Shown here: positions 1 through 7,571 of the stretch, in pieces
Numbering within the stretch: position 1 is the first letter of the stretch
Layout of the letters: every line of letters starts with the position of its first letter
Origin: Aminobacter niigataensis
GTDB taxonomy: Bacteria; Pseudomonadota; Alphaproteobacteria; Rhizobiales; Rhizobiaceae
Length of the DNA stretch: 64,000 nt
Direction of reading: 5' to 3'
Assembly: GCF_014200015.1 (NCBI RefSeq)
Contig: NZ_JACHOT010000001.1
Coordinates: forward strand, 1,884,731 to 1,948,730
Translations under genes and position numbers: made by a program
The notes under the pieces: model-generated
Told to the model about the DNA's origin: nothing
The model's database searches: none
Seen by the model: the letters and a program-made list of their open reading frames with translations, nothing else

Positions 1-538
1 CCACCGCGATGTTGCCACCGACATCGGCCCAGCAGACGATGCGCCGCGCCACGAGGCCGGCGATCTGGACTGCGGCGACCTGGCCGTTGGGGCTGTCGAT
101 GACGACGCCGTTGCGTTCGTTTTCCTGGCTTGCCTTGTCGAGCTCGGCGTTGAGGAATTTGCCCGGACGGTGCTCGATGCGGACGATCTTGCCGCGCACC
201 GGTGCGCGGTTCACGTGGACGGAGAAGACATTCATGAACACCGAGATGCGCGTCATCTCGGCATTGCCGAGACCGAGTTCGCGCGGCGGCACGGCCGGGC
301 CGACGGCCGAAACCACGCCATCGGCGGGGCTGACCACGAGCTTGTCGTCAACAGGGGTCACGCGCTCGGGGTCGCGGTAGAAATAGGCGCACCAGGCGGT
401 GAGAATCGCCCCGATCCAGAACAGCGACGTCGAGAAGAAGCCCAGCAGGACGGCGACCGCCGCGAATCCGGCAATGAAGGGATACCCCTCGCGATGGACC
501 GGAACGAAGGCGTTGCGGATCGTGTCGGCTATGCTCAT
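1..538 (-). CDS. psd: Phosphatidylserine decarboxylase proenzyme, 5' part only (runs off the window)
   Basis: Converts phosphatidylserine to phosphatidylethanolamine at the inner membrane. The first 179 codons are visible on the minus strand from ATG at 538; the gene continues past base 1. Seen: a hydrophobic membrane segment at about residues 20-50, then YFYRDPER (52-59), SPADGV (70-75), the conserved [11 protein letters not shown] (107-117) and [10 protein letters not shown] (161-170). These match the short bacterial/archaeal-type PSD of about 230 residues found in rhizobia. The self-cleavage Gly-Ser site that makes the pyruvoyl group would lie beyond the edge, so activity cannot be judged. 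It is transcribed divergently from the Rrf2-oxidoreductase fusion, across a 149-bp gap. Confidence 0.9.
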   Translation of the reverse strand, partial: MSIADTIRNAFVPVHREGYPFIAGFAAVAVLLGFFSTSLFWIGAILTAWCAYFYRDPERVTPVDDKLVVSPADGVVSAVGPAVPPRELGLGNAEMTRISVFMNVFSVHVNRAPVRGKIVRIEHRPGKFLNAELDKASQENERNGVVIDSPNGQVAAVQIAGLVARRIVCWADVGGNIAV

Positions 539-652
539 GAAAGGGGTGGCCGTTGCTGTTGAAGTCCCGGAGTGCTTACCGGAAAGCTCTGGCCGCCGCA
601 ACGCGACATTGCCGGCCGGTGGTCAGGTGACGCCAGGGGCAGCATCGCCTGC

Positions 653-687
653 TTGATCTCCAGAAGTTTCGTAACTATAAAAGTTAC
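653..687 (+). promoter_or_regulatory. Promoter with embedded palindromic operator, probably giving a leaderless mRNA
   Basis: A perfect inverted repeat GTAACT-ATAAA-AGTTAC (671-687) ends exactly at the base before the ATG at 688. Inside it lies TATAAA (676-681), a good -10 element, and 17 bp upstream is TTGATC (653-658), a plausible -35. With this spacing transcription would start at or next to base 688, leaving no 5' leader, and no Shine-Dalgarno sequence is visible. The palindrome is the likely self-repression site of the Rrf2 domain encoded just downstream. Promoter and operator roles are inferred from sequence. Confidence 0.65.
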
Positions 688-2064
688 ATGAAACACGACA
701 GCCGCCTTTCCGCGACATTGCATGCCCTGCTTCACATGGCAGATCACGGCAAGCCGATGACATCGGACCATCTCGCCTTGTGCCTGCGCACCAATCCGGT
801 GGTCGTGCGCCGGACGATGGCCGGCCTGCGGGAGGCCGGTTTCGTGACGTCGGAGCGGGGCCATGGCGGCGGCTGGACGCTCGTGCGCGACCTCGCCTCG
901 GTCAGCCTGCGCGACATCCACCTGGCATTGGGCGAACCGGTGCTGCTGCCGCTCAGCCCAGCCACCGAAAACCCAGGCTGCCTGGTCGAACAGGCGGTCA
1001 ATCACGCACTCGACGACACCTTCCGCGAGGCGCAGGCCCTGCTGCTCGAACGGTTCGGGCAGATACGGCTCAGCGATCTCGCCGCCGATTTCAGCCGCCG
1101 GATGGCCACGCACAACATGCAAAAGGAAATCACGATGCAGCATGACGCCATCATCGTCGGCGGCAGCTTTGCCGGCCTCGCCGGAGCACTGGTCCTGGCC
1201 CGTACCCGCAGGCGGGTGCTGGTGATCGACGCCGGCATGCCGCGCAACCGCTTCGCCGCCCGTTCACACGGCGTGCTCGGGCATGACGGTCGCGCCGGTG
1301 GCGAGCTCCTCGCAGAGGCCAGGGCGCAGTTTCTAGCCTATCCATCCGCCTCGCTCGTCTCCGGCGAGGCAGTCGCAGCCGAGACGACGGAAGAAGGCAT
1401 CGCGGTCAGGCTTGCCGACGGGACGCTGCATCAGGGCCGACGCATGCTCATCGCGACGGGTGTGCGCGACGACCTGCCGGCCATTCCCGGCCTCGCCGAG
1501 CGCTGGGGCGAGACGGTGCTGCACTGCCCGTATTGCCACGCCTATGAAATCGGCGGTGGGCCGATCGGCGTGCTCGCCACCACGGCACTTTCCCATCACC
1601 AGGCATCGCTTCTGGCCGACTGGGGCGACACGACCTACTTTGCCGACGCGAACTTCCCGCTCGACGAAGCCACCGCCGCGCTGCTGTCCGCCCGCAACGT
1701 CCGGATCGAGGACACGCCTTTCACGGCGGTCGAAGGCTCCGCCCCTGGGATCGACGGTGTGCGCCTTGCCGACGGCAGGCTGGTGCCGGTCAAGGCCCTG
1801 TTCATCGGAGCGCCCTTGCGCATGGCCAGCCCGCTGGCGCAACAGATCGGCTGCGCGTTCGACGAGACGCGCCTTGGCGTCAAGATCCGCACCGACGGCT
1901 TCAAGCAGACGACGGTCCGCAACGTCTTTGCCGCGGGCGATGCCGCCACCGAAATGCACAACATCACGCTTGCTTCGGCGGACGGCGTCTTTGCAGCGCT
2001 TGCCATCCACCGGTCGCTGATCGAAGAGGACGCAGCAACGTCGCTGAACGCAACAGCTGCCTGA
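688..2064 (+). CDS. Rrf2-family regulator fused to thioredoxin-reductase-like FAD oxidoreductase
   Basis: One open frame of 458 residues. Residues 1-145 are an Rrf2-type winged helix (RTNPVVVRRTMAGLREAGFV, then a GHGGGW wing). The sensor part keeps a single cysteine (C98) rather than the three cysteines of Fe-S members such as IscR, so an Fe-S cluster is unlikely. Residues 150-458 form a thioredoxin-reductase-like flavoprotein: FAD motif VGGSFAGLAGA (157-167), redox pair CPYC (C280/C283), and a C-terminal FAAGDAA motif. The second nucleotide-binding loop is degenerate (GVLATT). An in-frame ATG at 1135 (residue 150) is preceded by AAGGA at 1123-1127 with 7-nt spacing, so the enzyme may also be made alone. 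The pair may form a redox-sensing autoregulated unit; the substrate is unknown. Confidence 0.85.
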   Translation: MKHDSRLSATLHALLHMADHGKPMTSDHLALCLRTNPVVVRRTMAGLREAGFVTSERGHGGGWTLVRDLASVSLRDIHLALGEPVLLPLSPATENPGCLVEQAVNHALDDTFREAQALLLERFGQIRLSDLAADFSRRMATHNMQKEITMQHDAIIVGGSFAGLAGALVLARTRRRVLVIDAGMPRNRFAARSHGVLGHDGRAGGELLAEARAQFLAYPSASLVSGEAVAAETTEEGIAVRLADGTLHQGRRMLIATGVRDDLPAIPGLAERWGETVLHCPYCHAYEIGGGPIGVLATTALSHHQASLLADWGDTTYFADANFPLDEATAALLSARNVRIEDTPFTAVEGSAPGIDGVRLADGRLVPVKALFIGAPLRMASPLAQQIGCAFDETRLGVKIRTDGFKQTTVRNVFAAGDAATEMHNITLASADGVFAALAIHRSLIEEDAATSLNATAA

Positions 2065-2076
2065 CCGGTATCAGGC
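2059..2076. terminator. Hairpin covering both stop codons of convergent genes
   Basis: GCCTGA-CCGGTA-TCAGGC is a perfect 6-bp stem. Its arms contain the TGA stop of the rightward fusion gene (2062-2064) and the TGA stop of the leftward ABC exporter (2071-2073). The genes are separated by only the 6-base loop. It may act as a bidirectional terminator, but there is no T-run. Confidence 0.4.
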
Positions 2077-3966
2077 GCCGTCGGTGACCTCGGGGGTGCG
2101 GCGACGCACGACGACGCCGAGTTCGTCGCCCTCGCGGGCCTGGCGCAGCCGTTCCTCGGCCTCGGTCGCTTCGCGCTGGCGGTCCCACATCGAGGCGTAG
2201 AGGCCGCGCTTGCCGAGCAATTCGGCATGGGTGCCGCGCTCGGCTATGCTGCCGTCGGCCAGCACGATGATCTCGTCCGCTGAAATGACCGTCGACAGAC
2301 GGTGCGCAATGACCAGCGTCGTGCGGCCCTTGCTGACCAGGTCGAGCGCGCTCTGGATTTCCTGCTCGGTCTGGGTGTCCAGCGCTGACGTCGCCTCGTC
2401 CAGCATCAGAATCGGCGGCGCCTTGAGGATGGTGCGGGCAATCGCCACGCGCTGCTTTTCGCCGCCCGAGAGCTTCAGGCCGCGCTCGCCGACCATCGCC
2501 TTGTAGCCGTCGGGCAGGCGCTGGATGAAACCGGCTATCTGCGCCAGTTCGGCCGCCTTGCGCACATCCTCCTCGTCGGCGTTCACGCGGCCGTAGCGGA
2601 TATTGTAGGCGATGGTGTCGTTGAACAGCACAGTGTCCTGCGGCACCATGCCGATCGCGCCGCGCAGGCTCTCCTGGCTGACGTCGCGAATGTCCTGGCC
2701 GTCGATCAGGATCGCGCCCTGCTGAATGTCGTAGAAGCGGAACAGCAGCCTGGAGATCGTCGACTTGCCGGCGCCCGAAGGGCCGACGATCGCCACCGTC
2801 TTGCCGGCCGGAACCTCGAAGCTGACGCCCTTGAGGATCTGCCGGTTGGGATCATAGGCAAAATGCACGTCGCGGAACTCGATCCGGCCGGTTCCGATCC
2901 CCAGCGCCCGGGCGCCCGGCTTGTCTACCACCTCCTGCGCGACGTCGAGCAGGTCGAACATCTGCTCGATGTCGGTCAGGCCCTGGCGGATTTCTCGATA
3001 GATGAAGCCGATGAAGTTGAGCGGCACCGAAAGCTGCATCAGCATGGCGTTGATGAAGACGAAATCACCCACGGTCTGGGTGCCGGCCATGACCTCCATT
3101 GCCGACATGGCCATGACGATGGTCATGCCGATGCCGAAGATGACGCCCTGGCCGAAGTTCAGCCAGCCGAGCGACGTCCAGATGCGGGTTGCCGCCGTTT
3201 CGTAGCGCGCCATCGAGCGGTCGAAGCGCTCGGCCTCCATGGCCTCGTTGTTGAAGTACTTCACCGTCTCGAAATTGAGCAGCGAGTCGATCGCCTTGGT
3301 GTTGGCGTCGGTGTCGGAATCGTTCATCTCGCGGCGGATGCCGATGCGCCAGTCGCTCGCCCGCACCGTGAACCAGGTGTAGATCCAGACGGTGGCGGCC
3401 ACGACCGCCACATATTTCCAGCCATAGGCGAAGCCGAAGATGCCGGCCGTCAGCGCGAATTCGAGCACCGTCGGCGCGGTGTTCAGGATGGTGAAACGGA
3501 CGATCGTCTCGATGCCTTTGGTGCCGCGCTCGATGATGCGCGACAGCCCGCCGGTGCGGCGCTCGAGATGGAAGCGCAGCGACAGCTGGTGCATGTGCAC
3601 GAAGGTGCGGTGCGCTAGCTGCCGCACCGCATATTGCCCGACGCGGGCAAACAGTGCGTCGCGCAGCTGATTGAAGCCGAGTTGGACGATGCGGACGACA
3701 TTGAAGGCAACCACCAGCATCACCGGTGCCACCAGGAACGCCGGCAGCGGCAACGGCGAGCGCTGGTCGCCGGCCAGCGCATCGGTCGCCCATTTGAAGA
3801 AATAGGGCCCTGCCACCAGCGTCAGCTTGGCAACGACCAGAAACACGGTCGCCCAGACGACACGCGCCCTGAGATCGGGCCGGTCCTCCGGCCACATATA
3901 GGGCCAAAGGTTCCTGATCGTGCTGAAAGTCGAGCCGCGTTCGGCGGAGACGGTCTTGTTAGCCAC
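2071..3966 (-). CDS. Atm1/HMT1-type ABC half-transporter (fused permease-ATPase)
   Basis: A 631-residue half-transporter that would work as a homodimer in the inner membrane. Roughly residues 35-330 are the six-helix ABC exporter membrane domain. The ATPase domain follows with Walker A GPSGAGKST, signature LSGGEKQR, Walker B ILMLDEATSALD and the switch histidine in VIAHRLS. Sequence features such as FNFETVKYFNNE-like NFETVKYFNNE and RAIERGTKGIE-like IIERGTKGIE are typical of the Atm1/ABCB7/NaAtm1 group, which exports glutathione-derived thiol or metal-glutathione compounds. It is the second gene of an operon: the Cys-rich ArsR regulator ends 14 bp upstream, which supports a role in metal or thiol stress. 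The exact substrate is not shown by sequence. Confidence 0.88.
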   Translation of the reverse strand: MANKTVSAERGSTFSTIRNLWPYMWPEDRPDLRARVVWATVFLVVAKLTLVAGPYFFKWATDALAGDQRSPLPLPAFLVAPVMLVVAFNVVRIVQLGFNQLRDALFARVGQYAVRQLAHRTFVHMHQLSLRFHLERRTGGLSRIIERGTKGIETIVRFTILNTAPTVLEFALTAGIFGFAYGWKYVAVVAATVWIYTWFTVRASDWRIGIRREMNDSDTDANTKAIDSLLNFETVKYFNNEAMEAERFDRSMARYETAATRIWTSLGWLNFGQGVIFGIGMTIVMAMSAMEVMAGTQTVGDFVFINAMLMQLSVPLNFIGFIYREIRQGLTDIEQMFDLLDVAQEVVDKPGARALGIGTGRIEFRDVHFAYDPNRQILKGVSFEVPAGKTVAIVGPSGAGKSTISRLLFRFYDIQQGAILIDGQDIRDVSQESLRGAIGMVPQDTVLFNDTIAYNIRYGRVNADEEDVRKAAELAQIAGFIQRLPDGYKAMVGERGLKLSGGEKQRVAIARTILKAPPILMLDEATSALDTQTEQEIQSALDLVSKGRTTLVIAHRLSTVISADEIIVLADGSIAERGTHAELLGKRGLYASMWDRQREATEAEERLRQAREGDELGVVVRRRTPEVTDGA

Positions 3967-3980
3967 TGTTCTTGCCTTGA

Positions 3981-4319
3981 TTAGATGTCCGCGCCTTCAC
4001 CGGCGCAGCAGGATTCGACGAGCGCCGAGACGGATGCGGAAACGGCGGCCAGGGCCGCCTGGTCGATCTGATAGCGCGAGCGTTGGCGCTCCGGCGCATA
4101 GCGGACCAGTCCCGCCTCGACGAGGATTTTCAGGTGTTGCGAAACCGTCGATTGCGCAAGGTCGAGATGCTCGACCACTTCCTTGCAGCAGCACGACCTG
4201 CCGCCGCCCAGCCGCTGCAGGATTTCAAGCCGTGCCGGATGCGAGAGGGCGGCAAGCTTGTGCGCCACATCCTCGACGGATGGTGCGCGGCAGTTCTGCC
4301 TGGCGGAGAATGATTTCAT
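3981..4319 (-). CDS. Cys-rich ArsR/SmtB-family repressor
   Basis: A 112-residue winged-helix regulator with the ArsR core LAALSHPARLEILQRL and a recognition helix in AQSTVSQHLKILVEAGLV. It has six cysteines: C10, a CCC run at 43-45 just before the DNA-binding helix, and C104/C105 near the C-terminus. Such clusters usually bind thiophilic metals or react with electrophiles in this family; the ligand here is inferred only. It is the first gene of a two-gene operon with the Atm1-type exporter and has a palindrome (4322-4343) directly upstream, so metal-relieved autorepression of the operon is likely. Confidence 0.85.
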   Translation of the reverse strand: MKSFSARQNCRAPSVEDVAHKLAALSHPARLEILQRLGGGRSCCCKEVVEHLDLAQSTVSQHLKILVEAGLVRYAPERQRSRYQIDQAALAAVSASVSALVESCCAGEGADI

Positions 4320-4321
4320 CG

Positions 4322-4343
4322 TTCATCGACGATAGACGATGAA
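4322..4343 (-). promoter_or_regulatory. Probable ArsR operator
   Basis: Inverted repeat TTCATCG-N8-CGATGAA starts 2 bases upstream of the ATG (4319) of the ArsR gene. A repressor bound here would block transcription of arsR and the Atm1-type gene. The assignment rests on position and symmetry. Confidence 0.5.
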
Positions 4344-4389
4344 TGCATTCCGCGCAACCCGAATGGGGTGAGATGCCGTGCCCGAAGTC

Positions 4390-5754
4390 CTATGGTTTGG
4401 GCGTCGGCATCGCCTGCTCGCCCATGGCGTCCATGTTGGCGGCCTCGCCCTCCTTGGACTTTTCCGGGACGCGGAACACCTGCCCCGGCCAGATGCGGTC
4501 GGGATCGCGGATCTGGTCCTGATTGGCGAGATAGATGTTCGAATAGCGCACGCCATGGCCGTAGACGCGGCGCGAGATCCGCCACAGGGAATCGCCGCGC
4601 CGGATGATCACGGCGCCGTTGACCGCCTCCAGCTTTGGGGCTGTCGCCTCGGGCGCTGCCGGTGCGGCGGCGACATCGGCGGGTTTTGCTTCAGATGCCG
4701 CTGGCGCGGCTGGCGTTTCGGCCGTTGACGGCGTCGACGCGTCAGACTTGGCCTCGGGCTGCTGTGCCGCTGCCGGCTGCTGGACCGGTTCCTGCGGCGC
4801 AACGGCTGCAATCGACTCACCCGGCTCGCGCTGGAACGGGACAGCAGCGCGTGCCACCACCTTGACGCCATCCGGCTCGAGCGCGTCGACGCGGATGATG
4901 TAGTCGCCCACGGGCAGTTCGCGCTCCGCCTCGATCAGGAAGCGCCCGTCCGGCGAGGTCTGCGTTTCGCCGATGAGAATCTCGTTGGCATAGGCGCGCA
5001 CCTTGCGGCCGGCATCGGCGGCACCGGCGATGAAGATCTTCTTGCCCTCGATCTCGACCGCCTCGACCACCACCTTGGCTTCGGCGGCGGCTGTCGCCGA
5101 TTTGGCCGGTGCCGGTTGCGGCGCAGTCTGTGCTTCGGGCGTGGTCGCGGGCGCGTTGGCGGACTGCTCGGCCGTGGGCAGCTTTGCCGGCGCCTCGGCA
5201 GGCTTGGGCACGGTGATCAGTTCCGCCGGCTTGCCCGGCTCCTCCACCAGCGCCAGCACCTGACCGCCCGGCTCGGAGGGCACGGTCACCACGGCCGTCT
5301 CGGTCGACGTCGCCACGACATTGTCGGGCGCAGTGGCACGCAGCACGATCTGGTAGTCGCCAGGCTTCAGCGGCTTGTCCAGCACGACGGCGAAATCACC
5401 GTCGGCGCCGGCCACCGCCGCGCCGATCACCTGCGAACCGGTCACGATCTCGACCTTGGAACCACCCGCAGCCTTGCCGGCGATCACGACAGCGCCATTG
5501 TCCTCGACACGCACGACATCGAAGGAAGGTGCTACGACCGCCGGAGCAGCGGGCGCCGCCGCCTCGGCTGACGGCTCGGCCGGCTCGGCCGGCTTGTCGG
5601 CGGCTGGCGCGGTCGAGTTCGGCGCCGGCAACGAGGCTATCGCAGCCGGCGGCGCGAGATAGGGATCGAGCGCGCCCGACACATACGCAACCGTGGCTGC
5701 CGCGGCCGAGCCGCCGGCTGCCAATAGGAATATCTTCAACGGATTAATCGCCAT
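4390..5754 (-). CDS. LysM-domain cell-envelope protein
   Basis: A 454-residue protein beginning with a hydrophobic signal or anchor segment (about residues 7-25). A long Ala/Pro/Glu-rich low-complexity linker follows, containing two segments of bacterial Ig/carboxypeptidase-regulatory-like fold (KVEIVTGSQVIGAAVAGADG and KVRAYANEILIGETQTSPDG). A C-terminal LysM domain spans about residues 383-428 (RRGDSLWRISRRVYGHG, ending WPGQVFRVP). LysM binds peptidoglycan, so the protein probably sits in the periplasm tethered to the membrane. This architecture is common in rhizobia; no enzymatic domain is visible. It is a single gene transcribed away from the LOG-family gene. Confidence 0.82.
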   Translation of the reverse strand: MAINPLKIFLLAAGGSAAAATVAYVSGALDPYLAPPAAIASLPAPNSTAPAADKPAEPAEPSAEAAAPAAPAVVAPSFDVVRVEDNGAVVIAGKAAGGSKVEIVTGSQVIGAAVAGADGDFAVVLDKPLKPGDYQIVLRATAPDNVVATSTETAVVTVPSEPGGQVLALVEEPGKPAELITVPKPAEAPAKLPTAEQSANAPATTPEAQTAPQPAPAKSATAAAEAKVVVEAVEIEGKKIFIAGAADAGRKVRAYANEILIGETQTSPDGRFLIEAERELPVGDYIIRVDALEPDGVKVVARAAVPFQREPGESIAAVAPQEPVQQPAAAQQPEAKSDASTPSTAETPAAPAASEAKPADVAAAPAAPEATAPKLEAVNGAVIIRRGDSLWRISRRVYGHGVRYSNIYLANQDQIRDPDRIWPGQVFRVPEKSKEGEAANMDAMGEQAMPTPKP

Positions 5755-5813
5755 ATTTCCCTGCCCCTAGCCGCGCAACGGGTCTACCTTGTTTTGCCGG
5801 CAGCGACAAGAAA

Positions 5814-5829
5814 AAGCCCGTGCGGGCTT
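5814..5829 (-). terminator. Terminator-like hairpin facing leftward
   Basis: AAGCCCG-TG-CGGGCTT, followed on the minus strand by TTTCTT, looks like an intrinsic terminator. It lies in the gap between divergent LysM and LOG genes, where no leftward gene ends, so its job is unclear. It could stop antisense transcription or act as a 5'-leader structure of the LysM mRNA. Confidence 0.35.
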
Positions 5830-5863
5830 GACCCTGCCAGCAGACGCAATACCCAATCAGGCC

Positions 5864-6475
5864 ATGAACAAGATTCGATCCATTTGCGTCTATTGCGGCT
5901 CCTCGCCGGGCCGCGACGAAGTCTACATAAAGGCCGGCCATCTGCTCGGCCACTCGATCGCCAAGGCCGGCCTGCGGCTGGTCTATGGCGGCGGCACCAA
6001 AGGCATCATGGGTGCGGTCGCCGATGGCGCGCTGCGCGCCGGCGGCAAGGTCACCGGCATCATCCCGCGCTTCCTGATGAACAAGGAAGCGACCGAAACC
6101 GCGCTGACCAGGCTCGACGAAACCGTCATCACCGACAACATGCACGAGCGCAAGCACCTTATGTTCGAGAAATCGGACGCATTCGTGGCGCTGCCGGGCG
6201 GAATCGGCACGGTCGAGGAGATCGTCGAGATCATGACCTGGGCGCAGCTCGGCCATCATCGCAAGCCGATCGTCTTTGCCAACGTCAAAGGCTTCTGGGA
6301 TCCGATGCTGGCGCTGCTCGACCACATGAAGGCCGAGGGCTTCGTGCACACCTCGCATCTGGTCCAGCCGCTGGTGATCGACGAGCCGGAGGCCGTGGTC
6401 TCGGCCATCCTGGTCGCGGCCGGCAGCGATTCCACACCCACCGAGGGCGTGCAGTCGCTCATCGACAAGATGTGA
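5864..6475 (+). CDS. LOG-family protein (TIGR00730), cytokinin-riboside 5'-monophosphate phosphoribohydrolase-like
   Basis: A 203-residue Rossmann-fold protein with the family signatures VYGGGTKGIMG (about 40-50) and PGGIGTVEEIVEIMTW (about 106-121). LOG proteins release free bases from nucleoside 5'-monophosphates; older annotations call them lysine decarboxylases. ATG 5864 is chosen because the alignable sequence MNKIRSICVYCGSSPG starts there; a longer frame from 5789 would add 25 unalignable residues. It is monocistronic, convergent with the RarD gene, with a strong hairpin between them. Confidence 0.9.
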   Translation: MNKIRSICVYCGSSPGRDEVYIKAGHLLGHSIAKAGLRLVYGGGTKGIMGAVADGALRAGGKVTGIIPRFLMNKEATETALTRLDETVITDNMHERKHLMFEKSDAFVALPGGIGTVEEIVEIMTWAQLGHHRKPIVFANVKGFWDPMLALLDHMKAEGFVHTSHLVQPLVIDEPEAVVSAILVAAGSDSTPTEGVQSLIDKM

Positions 6476-6499
6476 CCTTAGGGATCAATCCCGGAGGCT

Positions 6500-6522
6500 G
6501 CGGCCTGCCGCTGGCAGGCCGC
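6500..6522. terminator. Bidirectional hairpin between LOG and RarD genes
   Basis: GCGGCCTGCC-GCT-GGCAGGCCGC is a perfect 10-bp GC-rich stem in the 59-bp gap between two convergent genes. There is no T-tract on either side, so it is a hairpin of terminator type rather than a classical intrinsic terminator. Confidence 0.6.
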
Positions 6523-6534
6523 CTCACCTGAACC

Positions 6535-7443
6535 TCAGCCGTTCTTCGCCCGTTCGGAGAACATCGACCAGGTATAGATCGCCAGCGCCACCCAGATCAG
6601 CGCGAAGGCAACGGCACGTTCGCTCGAGAACGGCTCCTTGAAGATGAAGATGGCGATGACGAAGATCATCGTCGGCGCGATGTACTGCATGATGCCGATG
6701 GTCGACATCGTCAGCAGCTTGGCGCCGTTGGCAAACAGGATCAGCGGCACGGCGGTGACGACACCACAGCCCAGCATGAGCCAGACGTCGGTCATGCCGG
6801 TGGTGCCGAAATGGCCGACGCCGGTCGACTGCAGGTAGAAGATGTAGCCGAGCGCCGGCAGGCCGAGGATGAGCACTTCGAGGAAGAAGCCCTGGGCCGG
6901 GCCGATCGGCAGCGTCTTCTTGAACAGGGCGTAGAAGCCCCAGGAAAGCGCCAGCACGATCGACACCCAGGGCAAGCCGCCGGTTTCCCAGGTCAGCAGG
7001 GCCACGGCAACCACGGCGAGTGCAATCGCCAGCATCTGCGCCCGCGTCAGCCTCTCGCCCAGAACGACGGCGCCGAGAAAGATGCTGAACAGCGGATTGA
7101 TGTAGTAGCCGAGCGCGGTTTCCAGTGCGCGGTCGTTGCCGATCGCCCAGACATAGACGCCCCAGTTGATGGTGATCAGCGCCGCTGTCAGCGTGCCCAT
7201 CGCCAGCGTCCGCGGCGTGCGCAGCGCCTGCCTGATGTCGGAGGTGCGACCCAGCCACCACAGCAGGAGGGCTGCGATGGGGATCGACCAGGTGATGCGG
7301 TGGGCGATCACCTCGGGCGTCGGGATATGCGCCACAGCCTTCATGTAGAAGGGCAAGACACCCCACATCAGATAGGCCGAGAGGGCAAAAAGGAAGCCAC
7401 GCGTGGCTTCGTCGCGAGAAATCGCAGGCGTGTTCGTGCTCAT
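6535..7443 (-). CDS. rarD: RarD-type EamA/DMT-superfamily permease
   Basis: A 302-residue, ten-helix inner-membrane protein of the drug/metabolite transporter superfamily. The RarD subfamily is recognisable from MWGVLPFYMKAV, HRITWSIP, INWGVYVWAI, ALGYYINPLFSIFLG and MQYIAPTMIFVIAIFIFKEPF. E. coli RarD was named for chloramphenicol sensitivity, but the substrate of this subfamily is not established. It stands alone on the minus strand between LOG (convergent) and cimA (same strand, about 130 bp away). Confidence 0.88.
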   Translation of the reverse strand: MSTNTPAISRDEATRGFLFALSAYLMWGVLPFYMKAVAHIPTPEVIAHRITWSIPIAALLLWWLGRTSDIRQALRTPRTLAMGTLTAALITINWGVYVWAIGNDRALETALGYYINPLFSIFLGAVVLGERLTRAQMLAIALAVVAVALLTWETGGLPWVSIVLALSWGFYALFKKTLPIGPAQGFFLEVLILGLPALGYIFYLQSTGVGHFGTTGMTDVWLMLGCGVVTAVPLILFANGAKLLTMSTIGIMQYIAPTMIFVIAIFIFKEPFSSERAVAFALIWVALAIYTWSMFSERAKNG

Positions 7444-7530
7444 GGCGCGAACCTATGCGCCCGCCTGCCCGGCCATGCCATTTCAAAATTCTGATGGTCC
7501 ATCCGCTTTTCGTTGATGGATCAATCGATC

Positions 7531-7553
7531 GGGCCAGTCGCCTTGGCTGGCCC
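7531..7553 (-). terminator. Hairpin downstream of cimA
   Basis: GGGCCAG-N9-CTGGCCC lies 19 bp beyond the cimA stop codon. It has no T-run. It is likely the 3'-end structure of the long cimA operon. Confidence 0.4.
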
Positions 7554-7571
7554 AATCATAGCAAGCAACCC

